From Arion vulgaris (taxonomy: Eukaryota > Mollusca > Gastropoda > Stylommatophora > Arionidae), in contig CM036765.1 in assembly GCA_020796225.1 (NCBI GenBank), positions 6,358,805 through 6,422,804 on the forward strand: a stretch of 64,000 nucleotides of DNA, read 5' to 3'. The notes under the pieces are model-generated. The model was not told the DNA's origin and ran no database searches. It saw only the letters and a list, made by a program, of their open reading frames with translations. Positions within the stretch are counted from its first letter, which is position 1. Each line of letters starts with the position of its first letter. The translations under genes were made by a program, and so were the position numbers. Positions 52,600-61,869 of the stretch are shown one piece after another.

Positions 52600-52990
52600 A
52601 TGGTATAAGGAGACAAAGGCAGTGGGAAAACATATATGTGCTTTTGGATATAAGTGCTACAGAAGAGTCAAATATATAACATGGACAGAGAAGAGATCAA
52701 ATATTCAGAAAACGTAGAATCAATGAAAACTGGCTGATGCTACAAATAAGAATGAGAAAATTGAAGTATTTTGGACATATACACGAAGGGTTGAAGAAGG
52801 CCATTAAAGAATGAGCAATTTCGGCAAAGATGAGAAGAGGAAGACCACGGAGAAGTTTGATTCAGGGTGTAACTGATGATTTGAGCATGACGGCTGCAGA
52901 GACGAGAGACATTTGGCTTATGAGAGAGTGAAATTCCAAAGTACTGTTAGAGTGGTCAAGTTCTGCTCAGAACAAGCTATTTGATGATGA
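52600..52990 (+). mobile_element. LINE 3' end (HIKRH-type family)
   Basis: ATGTGCTTTTGGATATAAGTGCTACAGAAG marks the FGYKCYRR block. It continues with KYFGHIH, a RRGRPRRS.IQGVTDDLSMTA stretch and the terminus GTTCTGCTCAGAACAAGCTA. Stops are frequent. Confidence 0.72.
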
Positions 52991-53094
52991 CAATCTTTCA
53001 TAAATACGATCATGCTATATTTAGATATGAAAATTATATTAAATTGTGAGATATTTTAGCTCTCAATGGCTTCTTATCCTTCATTTCATTCGCT

Positions 53095-53400
53095 TGAAAT
53101 AATGTCTATATATGCAATGTTATCTCTTGTATAAACGTCACTGTCTTTTGTCCATTGTGTAAACGTCCCAGTCTGTTGTAGCTCACATAAAAGCATGCGC
53201 AGTTTTCGTTCCAATGTTGTTTTACTAGGTCAGTGAGTTTGTCTCTGAATATCATATTCTGGGAAGTTTTGAAGTACTCGTATATGCTCTGCAGTCTGAG
53301 CTTCATGTACACATGTACACATGGCTGATGTACAAATCTTGAATTTATGAGGAGCTGTAACCAGCGAGTCACGGAAAACATCGACATGAATGCATTTCGG
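53095..53400 (-). mobile_element. LINE C-terminal tail (CxCG type)
   Basis: Minus strand encodes APHKFKICTSAMCTCVHEAQ, TAEHIRVLQNFPEYDIQRQT and a TVTFIQEITLHI end, the family of 21060-21430. Confidence 0.75.
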
Positions 53401-53424
53401 CGCTTGTTTGGAAAGACCGAACAG

Positions 53425-53625
53425 TGTCACTAAACAAGTACTAGAATGGATCCGGAAAGGGAAAAGGAAAAGGGGGCTCATAAACAGAAATAGAGACGGA
53501 GACTTCTGCCGAACTGTTGGGTGCTGGACTATCATGGGAATGCGTAAAGAAAACAGCCAGAGACCGGGAAAAGCGGCAAACGACTATTGATGTCGTATAC
53601 TTCACGAGGAGCAGAAATGAATAAA
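53425..53625 (+). mobile_element. LINE tail fragment
   Basis: Encodes KQVLEWIRKGKRKRG, then frameshifted sequence that keeps the ...RPGKAANDY end typical of RTE-like tails. Confidence 0.6.
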
Positions 53626-53689
53626 CAATTAAGTAAGTGTGATGTTAGTGGTAACTTTACAGCTCAATTCATAATTAATTATTAGAGAT

Positions 53690-54500
53690 TAATTGAACTG
53701 TCTGTAGATGAAAGAATCAATAAGAAAATCAGCAATTGATGCACAAAAGCTAACCAGGTACTGGGGCAGTTAACACCACTGTTGTCACATAAAGAGATAC
53801 CCCTAACAACTAAAGCAAATCTCATAAGAACGATTTTCTGACCAACACTACGTTACCAGTGTCAAACATGGCCAATAGCAACAGCCAATGAGCGGAAAAT
53901 CATAACGACAGAGATGAGGTGTCTTAGAAGAGTTGCAGGTGTGACAATAATAAGAGACAGAATTAGAAATGAAGATATCAGAAGAAGACTGGATGTGAAA
54001 CCAGTCATGCAATTCATAAAAGAACAGTATATTAAATGGTTTGGATCGCCCGAGTGGTTACCGGTGCCCATATTTGGGGTGTAAAGAATAGCACCACTGT
54101 TACCTGCCACGCATGTCGTAAGAGGCGACTAAGGAGGTTTGGCTGAAATCGGATGCACATGTCCTAAACGTGTAGAAGTCTATGCGTTTAGGGGCCTACA
54201 AACCAATATGCAACGTATACACGTTCTTGGCAAAGATCAAACATATCACAAAGAGGGATTAAAATTGGTCGTACAGAACGAACGCAAAGAAGAAGAAAGA
54301 AATGGTTTGGACACATGACAACAATATCCTGGTATCGTCTACAACAGACAGCCACACTAAAAAAAAAGGAAAACGAGTACAGAGGGAAAACCACGCAAAG
54401 ATGGGCGACGACAACAAAATAGCCTTATTAACATGAATAACAGCTTACAAAGTAGAACAAGCCCCACAAGATCACCACATTTCGCTTACAACACTTCCAT
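53690..54500 (+). mobile_element. LINE tail split by SINE-A
   Basis: Before the SINE: LSPLLS/CQTWPIATANERKI, ITTEMRCLRRVAGVT, RDRIRNEDIRRRLDVKPV and YIKWFG. After it, from 54311: GHMTTISWYRLQQ and a basic stretch. It is the same family as 61870-64000. Codon KWFG is cut by the insertion and duplicated. Confidence 0.82.
54045..54299 (+). mobile_element. SINE-A copy with 11 bp target duplication
   Basis: 255 bp flanked by AAATGGTTTGG at 54034-54044 and 54300-54310. Head ATCGCCCGAGTGGTTACCGG, GTGTAAAGAATAGCACCACT, core GCATGTCGTAAGAGGCGACT (54112-54131), tail ACGCAAAGAAGAAGAAAG. The head looks tRNA-derived (A-box CCGAGTGG). Confidence 0.93.
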
Positions 54501-54689
54501 AAAAATGTAAATGGTGGAAGAGAAGAAGAATTGAACCGACATATGAAGGGCATGCACGCACCCTTACAGTCCATAGACATGCCACCTGTGGGCACAACAA
54601 AAGAGCCGCTCTCTTACCTATCAAATTCTATAACACACGCTCTGAAGGTTTCAACGACGAAGATAAATAGTGTTCTCTATCTCGGTTGC

Positions 54690-54895
54690 GCAAGTTGTAT
54701 ACCGATAGTTGCGCAAAACGGGAAAACCACAAGAGAAAACCCAGTAGATACATCAATCAACACAGAACTGGAGTTGTTATCCTAAGCACACTGAGATATA
54801 TGCTTGGGTGGAGATCAGAGCAGTTATGGACATATCCGATGAAGATGAACAATGAACAATCTTACCTAACAACTCTGCAGCTACACTGAACTTTG
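54690..54895 (+). mobile_element. LINE RNase H-type tail remnant
   Basis: Encodes RYINQHRTGVVILSTL and GWRSEQLWTYP, matching the INQ.RTG....LLE.L..GSEHLWTCPE tail at 15340-15430. Confidence 0.7.
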
Positions 54896-54899
54896 AAAG

Positions 54900-55565
54900 T
54901 CCATGCCCACAAATAGGAATAACCGTGTAAATAATAATGTCATCTTCTGGGAAATTTTTGCTAACCAATGCTCTACTTGTACCTTTGATTGTACATAGTA
55001 TACGGTTCATTGACAACACATTCATCATTCTGGACCCTTCATTCACACAGCCCGTATACGCTCACATCCTTTCACGCACACAGTCCTTACACGCACGTAT
55101 TCCTTCTATGCACACAGTCCTTCCATATGCTCAATCTTACTCGAATACAATATCCTTTGGCCAAGTGAACACTTATCTATCAAATTGTATAATTTGCTAA
55201 ACAATCAATGAGTAAACGGTGACAAACCATTTCTTGAGATGTCCATTTTCTGAAGCTATGAAAGCCGAACTAAACACTCAATTTTTACACTGTGATTGCA
55301 ATTGAATCAATGCTGTTTGATATTCTGATTAAAGATGGACGTCAAAGAAATAGAAGGAAAAAAATAAAGCAAAATGTTTAATAACGTGCCAAAGCCAAAA
55401 CAATGGCTGAATATCAACAGCACAAACGCTGCCATGGAAACATAAACTACATTAACACTGATGCATTCTAGTGCATAACAATGGGAATTCCCTAATTCGG
55501 AATTTACTTGCAAGCGCGCAAGATAGCGTTGTTGCAGAGCGAAGTGGAGCATACTTCAAAATAGA
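54900..55565. other. no gene seen
   Basis: AT-rich intergenic DNA. Short direct repeats of CACACAGTCCTT(C/A)(C/T)A occur near 55075-55125. No exon is supported. Confidence 0.4.
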
Positions 55566-55569
55566 TGAG

Positions 55570-58500
55570 ACTGCAGTTATTGGTTATTGGTTACTAAACT
55601 GACGTCATTGCACTCCTGGCAGACCCATAGATGCTCAGTCTCCCCCCAACAGATATCGAAGAGTATGCATGCTGATGGTTCCTGAGTCTCGCTGATTAAA
55701 CACACCTCTCACTCTGCCTCTCAGGCATCCAGTTCGACTTGAACAACGGTAACTCCAAACTGCCTAATGCGCTTGATCGATTCAACATCGATTTTAGTGT
55801 CCTCATCCAACAGACAGTCGCGAAGAGACCGAAGAATATCCCCTTATCCATCTTCAACTCCCAACAATCGATGCTGTTGATGCAAGCCTGTCCGCCTCTC
55901 ATTACCGTAAACACCGCATGCCCAGGACAGTATATCCACGTAAGCCGCTGGAGGTTAGAAACTTCTATAGACGACATCCACTCATACCGAAACTTGCCCT
56001 TCTGGACCTTGTGAAGCATCGACTGAGAGTCAGATACAACAACTGCCCCAGTAAATGAAGTCCCAGAGATCCAATGGAGGGCAGTAACAGGCCTCAACCT
56101 CCATCCTCATACTAGAAGTAGTTGTCCTGTATGCCCCACTTGCCTGCCACAACCCTAACATGGGATTAGCAAGAAACCCCAGCCGGACTTCTCACCACGT
56201 TGAACTGACCCATAGGTATATACAACAACATCATCATCCCTTGCATTATCTACTATCAGCTGCTTAACTGCGAGATCAGCCTTCATGTTGCCCAATCTCT
56301 ACATTCTCTTCCAAGAGTAATGATAACGTTGAGATAGTTGGTCATTTACCATCTATTGGGATCCATTCTTCCCCTTCGGGTAGGGTCGCAACTGTAGTCA
56401 CCTGGCCAATTGTTCTCTCAGCCTGGGCCATCCACGACATGCCACGCTTGATTCTCGTGCCCTTAACATCATTAGTGTTCTTGTGTAGTGGATGTCTCTT
56501 ATCCGCAGTAACCTGCATAAATGCCTTGGTTTGGGCGATTGCATGACGGGAGCGTAGTGACAGAAGGTCAAGCATATATCTCATCTTCACAATGGGGTAT
56601 CTCTAGTGCAGCCCAGGACTATACGCATAACTTCATTCTGAACCCGTTCGAGTCGATCACATTGTGATCTGGATATCGTAAGAATTCCGAGTCCGTAATC
56701 TACCACTGACATAACCAGTCGATCGAACAAAATGGCAAGTAGTCTCTGCTCAGTATGTGCGGCCACCATAACTTTGAGAACCGCAAGACCATGCTTGCAC
56801 CGTTGTATCGTCTGTTCAATATGGTGTTTGAAAGATAGACTACGATCAAAGGTTATTCCAAGATAGCGCAGCCTGTCTCTGCGCTCGATGGTATGTTCAT
56901 CAAAGATTACACGGGGTAGATCAGACTTGACGATGTGATTATTCAACGAGCACCACAACATACACGCTTTTTCAGGATTGACCGAGACTCTCTACACCAA
57001 ACCGAGATGGTACGCAATGTTTTCTGAATGTCGTCAACCATCTCTCGTCTATCTGACCCAGTCCTATATATTAAGATATCATCTGCAAATGTCAATGTCC
57101 GACCCAATCCGGTTGGCTGAATTTTAGCTACATTTGCTGTGTAAATATTAAACAACATGGGTGATAGAGGAGAACCCTGGGTAATCCCGGGCATATACGT
57201 GCAGGATCCGAAGTCCATGTTCCTAAACGAAGTGCAACGGTTCTCTCCATTAAAGAAGCAGCTCACCAGCCAAGGATTAACTTCACATTTAATCAAATAG
57301 CGCACCATTATTGAAAAATTCACCTTGTTATAAACAGATGAAATCCAAGCTAAAGAGGAATATAGACTAAAAGACAAGGAAATGAAAAGAGCAGCTAGAA
57401 GAGATAAAAGAGCATATGTCAATCGACTGGCCGAAGAAGGGGAAAAGGCAGCTAAGACTGGAAACAGTAAAATGCTATACAACACACTAAAACAACTTAC
57501 TGGAACATTTGTTTCAAAGGGTGGCCCAATCAAGAGCAAAGATGGTAAAGTTCTAACATCAGATACCGAGCAGAAGAAAAGATGGGCAGAACATTTTGAA
57601 GAAATATTAAATAGACCTGATCCACCAGTACTACTCAAGTTTGACGAAGAGGCAAGAAACAGCTCCTACCAATTAACGAAGAAATGATAAGTGTAGCTGA
57701 GGTCAAGGAGGCAATCAATTCCTTGATAAACAATAAGGCAGCGGGTGATGACAACATTACTGCAGAAATGCTCAAAGCGGCTGATGATACAACTATTAGC
57801 CAGGTGCAAGAACTATTTAATAAAGTATGGGAAGAAGAAACTGTCCCAGATCAATGGAAGAAGGGAATAATTGTTAAGATCCCCCAAAAAGTGATCTCAA
57901 AGATTGCAACAACTGGAGAGGGATCACCCTATTATCAGTAATGGCCAAGACTTTCTGCAAAATCATTCTTAATAGAATCAAAGGAGCAGTGGACACAACC
58001 CTGAGAGAAGAACAAGCTGGTTTTAGACCTGGGAGAAGCTGCTTAGACCAAATAATTACCCTACGACTAATTTTGGAGGAACATATTGAGAAGCAACAAC
58101 CACTCATACTAAATTTCATCGATTTTTAAAAAGCCTTTGATAGTCTACACAGAATCTCTCTGTGGAATATTCTGAGATGCTATGGAATACCAGACAAAAT
58201 AATAAACATTATAAAGAGCCTCTATGATGGTTCACAGTGTGCAGTTCGCACTGATGGTGGACACAGCGACTGGTTTATGGTTGAAACCGGAGTAAAGCAA
58301 GGCTGTATTCTATCTCCGCTATTGTTTGGAGTGGCCATTGACTGGTGATGCGAAAATGTTGCAGGGGCGAAACTGGCATCGATTGGGTAGAAAATAGTCA
58401 ACTAGAAGATTTGGATTTTGCAGATGATATTGCCTTGTTAAGTAGAAACAACCAAGATATGCAAAGAAAAACAGACAACTTGTCATCTATAGCATCAAAA

Positions 58501-59885
58501 GTTGGACTGCAGATAAGCTATGAAAAACAAATATAATGAAGACACCTATGACAAGAAATGCAGATATCACACTGGAATCTAAAATGATAAAAATAACAGA
58601 GCAGTTCACCTATTTGGGTAGCTATTTTGATTGCACAGGAAATGTTAAAAAAGGAATTATCATACGAATTGACAAAGCAACATCAGCTTTTAAAAGTCTA
58701 AATAAAATATGGAACTGCAAGTTATATAGTATTAAACTAAATTACGAATTTTCAATTCAAATGTTGTATCAATCCTAACATATGCCAGCGAGAGTTGGAA
58801 AATGACTAAAGATATAGAAGCAAGTTGAATGCATTTGAAAATAGATGTCTGCGAAAAATAATGAATATGAAATGGAGCGAATTCAGGAGAAGTGATGAAA
58901 TCAGACATATGTCTGGTCAACCACTAGTGACAACTGTTATAAGAAAGAGAGGATGGAGATATGTTGGGCACACCTTGAGGAGAAATGATCAACGAATATC
59001 AAAGCAGGCATTGAAGTGGGATGCAAAGGGTTCAAGAAAGAGAGGTCGACCTAAAGAGACCCTGAAACGAACTTTGCTGAGAGAGGCAGGAAATATCGGG
59101 CTCAGTTCCATGGAGGAGATTGAGCGAGTTGCCCAGGATAGAGCGGTATGGAGAAATTACTTGCAGGCCCTATGTAACGTATAATTGGTACGAGAGGAAA
59201 TTATTATTATTATTTTTATAAGCATCCTCCAAGTCGATGGCCACAGCAACAGTCTCCTGCTTGGATTGGAAGCCTTCGTAAACATCATATGCAAATGTGC
59301 CAGCATTGTCCCATGTCCCTTTCATTGACCAGTAGCTACCCAAAGTGTCAGGAGGATGTGTCATTCTCTAAGTGACACATTACCTTTCTGGCCACTATAT
59401 TCTCTAGTAATTTGCCATATACATTTTGCAAGGTGAGTATGCGGTAGTTGCTGAGCAGTTTAGGATCCTTCCATGTTTGTGGAGCGGTCGTAAATAACTA
59501 TGAAGCCAATCCTCGGGTACCACAGCATTCTGTACACTTTTGTTAAAATCCATCACAACTGCAGTAATAACAGTCTAGTCCACCTGTTTGATTTGATGAT
59601 ATTGGACACCATCAGGCCCTGGAGCGGTGCTGTGGCTTGCCTTGGAGTGCATTAACAACATCCTTCTTTGTTATTAGTCAATGTAAGGTTCTCCAGAGCT
59701 AGTAATATCACAAAGAGCACTTATGATATTATGGCGGTCAGTTTTATCACCTTTTTCTGTCTGTTCCACGAAACGATGAAGGAACCCCTGCCCCTTTTCT
59801 GCATCTGTTGTCAAGACGGCACCTGACGAGTCACGTAAAGTAGGAAAAGACTGTCTGGTATTCCTCCTGTTCATTTTGCGATATT
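55570..59885 (-). mobile_element. I/jockey-like LINE split by an RTE-like LINE
   Basis: Minus-strand element in two pieces. 59885-59216 carries the region before the RT (LRDSSGAVLTTDAEKGQGFL) and motif A as VAVAIDLEDAY. After the insert, 57333-56590 carries PGITQGSPLSPMLFNIYTAN (motif B), RTLTFADDILIY (FADD active site, about 57090) and RRDRLRYLGITFDRSLSFKH. From 56097 an RNase H region follows (VVVSDSQSML, TWIYCPGHA), ending in a decayed tail near 55600. Frameshifts and stops. The same family supplies the fragments at 15040, 27610 and 54690. Confidence 0.85.
57334..59215 (+). mobile_element. RTE-like family 1 LINE, longest copy
   Basis: A 1.9 kb 5'-truncated insertion, flanked by TTATAA (57328-57333; 59216-59221) and ending in (ATT)n. 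It encodes the pre-RT region (KRAARRDKRAYVNRLAEEGE, VSKGGPIKSKDGKVLTSD), RT fingers (AGFRPGRSCLDQIITL), palm A (LNFIDF-stop-KAFDSLHR), palm B (ETGVKQGCILSPLLFG), FADDIALLS (58420), thumb and the KRGRPKET/NYLQALCNV tail to 59184. Stops at 58128 and 58348 and several frameshifts inactivate it. Endonuclease absent. Confidence 0.9.
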
Positions 59886-59999
59886 ACTGACTCTGAATGG
59901 CCCTCCAATTATGCTTCTACAATTAGGCCAGTACATCCAATTTCTGCGTAGTTCATACGGTTCCAACTTCAGTGCAACTTCAGTGCATACTGTAGCGAG

Positions 60000-61266
60000 A
60001 CTACAGTAAAACTATTTGATTGTCAAAATACCTAATCACAAAGTACTGTAGTTTTACAAATAACAAAGAGAAAATACAGCAACGTTTCGACCAACAAAGC
60101 CTTTATCAAGCAAAAGAACAACAGGAGTGACAAATTTTAAAAAATATATGGACGACCACGGACAAACGTATCTAATGAAAATCTGGGAATAAAAACGAAT
60201 AACGAAATAAGTGTAACACAAAAAAAACACATAAAAACTAGAAATAGAAAGGAAGAGAAACAATGAAAATCTAGTAAATATAACTTGAATACATGCAACA
60301 TATGCCCATATAGATTACAAGGCATGGGAGAGAAAGTACTAAGAAGCATAGGAATGTAATACGCTGAGCCCACGTGGCGCAAGGTACCATACAACGAAAT
60401 CAACCCATTCTCCAGAGCAAATCGACTGCGATCAACAGAGGAACATGATCGGATGGCTGTGACCTGGACATCGTGAGCTCCTAAATGGCCAATGTCATTG
60501 AAATGGGTGGCTACAGGGGTCAGAGAGCATTGGCGTATGTCGCACAAGTGTTGGGCGAATCGGTCACTGAGCCTCTTGCATGCCTCGCCTATATAAGCCT
60601 TGTTACACCGATTACAAATAATGGCATAGATAAGATTACAGGACTCGTATGTGAAACCATCGTCAATAACAAACGTGGCTAAAGAAAAGATACAGTACGC
60701 GTCTGTATAACATAAGCACACGTGTTGCAACGCTGAAGATAAGTTTTACTCTGTCAGAGTTAGTAGTCCTACGCTGGCTGGTAAGGGCCTGCTGGTGAGT
60801 GATTTTCTGAACTCGATGCATAGCCGATACAAGCACCTTCTCTGGGAATATGTGCCTGCGGAAGAAATCAAGCATCTCGCGAGCTCCCCAAGAAAATCAT
60901 TGTCCTTGCTACAAAGGCGACGAATGCGCAAGATCTGCGAAAATGGCAAAGAGTCACGACAAGCCTGGAGATGAGAAGAAGTATAAAGGAGAAACTATGT
61001 GCATCAGTAGGCTTGTAATATACTGATGTAGTGATAGTGGATAGGTATATGGTGATAGTAATGTCAAGAAAGTTGACAGAAGTAGTGGAGATGTGAGAAG
61101 TAAAACGAATAGAAGGGTTGAAAACATTAATGAAATTTATGAAGCGTGACAAATCGGCTTCAGTCATATCAGTAATGCCAATACAGTCATCAATGTATCT
61201 GTGATAGACAGACGGAAGGGGCCATCATATGTAGTCCATACTAGGTGTTCAAGATAACCCATGAAC
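60000..61266 (-). mobile_element. Penelope-like element, 5'-truncated, internal deletion
   Basis: Minus strand from 61266: GYLEHLVWTTYDGP, YIDD region, ADLSRFINFINVFNPSIRFT, VNFLDITIT, the FSQILRIRRLCSKDNDF block and QKITHQQALTSQRR. Around 60735 about 210 bases present in the 36-38 kb copy are missing, joining the linker directly to CNTCAY-region sequence. Then comes the GIY-YIG domain (LIYAIICNRCNKAYIGEACK, RFAQHL) and the 3' non-coding end to 60000 (ACTACAGTAAAACTATTTGA). Several frameshifts. Confidence 0.9.
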
Positions 61267-61289
61267 TTCAAGTGGGATGATGGAGGTTG

Positions 61290-61480
61290 AGGCCGTTACT
61301 GCTACCCTCCGTTGGCTCTCTGAAACTGTTTACTGGGGCTACTGTGTGTTGCTGGGGCTCACAGGGGAGCAAAGATTAGTAACACTGCGATCTACAAGGC
61401 ATGTCGTAAGAGCCGACTGTGGTAGGAGCCTAGGGAAGCTACCCTAGTAAACAAAAAAGCGTAGAAATTGAAAACTCTGG
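61290..61480 (+). mobile_element. SINE-B-like copy
   Basis: AGTAACACTGCGATCTACAA, core GCATGTCGTAAGAGCCGACT (61398-61417), CCTAGGGAAGCTACCCTAGT and AAGCGTAG. A minus-strand SINE-B fragment lies on the other side of the Penelope-like copy at 59900-59950. Confidence 0.6.
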
Positions 61481-61489
61481 CCAGTATGC

Positions 61490-61868
61490 GGGAGGGCCAT
61501 TCAGAGTCAGAACTGTTTGATTCTGGACACGACTTTGCTAGCGCATTTTCACCATGTTTGGTCGGGTATTTTCCGGTTTCGTTTGCCGAGCTACTGAGTT
61601 AGTGCTTGAGCAACACTGTGAGCTATGAAATGCGTTTTGATGTGTCAACTGTGCGTTTGTTGTGGGTATTCAGAAAATGGCGGACAGCGGTTATGACGAA
61701 CTGACTCAATCTGCCGCATGCAGTGATATTGTGTGTGCAGAAAGCTGGATTTTGTCATGCATTGATGCTCCTTCGACATGAATTGCAATTCAAGTGATGA
61801 ACAGTTTTGTGTTAACACTTTCTTATCTTATCTTATCTTAACCATTTGCCGTGAGCGTCGTGAGGAGA
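61490..61868 (+). other. unassigned region with a 35-codon ORF
   Basis: Comparatively GC-balanced DNA. At 61676 an ATG in good context (AAAATGG) opens MADSGYDELTQSAACSDIVC and 15 more residues to a stop. It could be a first exon, but no clear donor follows in frame, or repeat sequence. A TCTTA run is at about 61823-61842. Unrecognised. Confidence 0.3.
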
Positions 61869-61869
61869 G

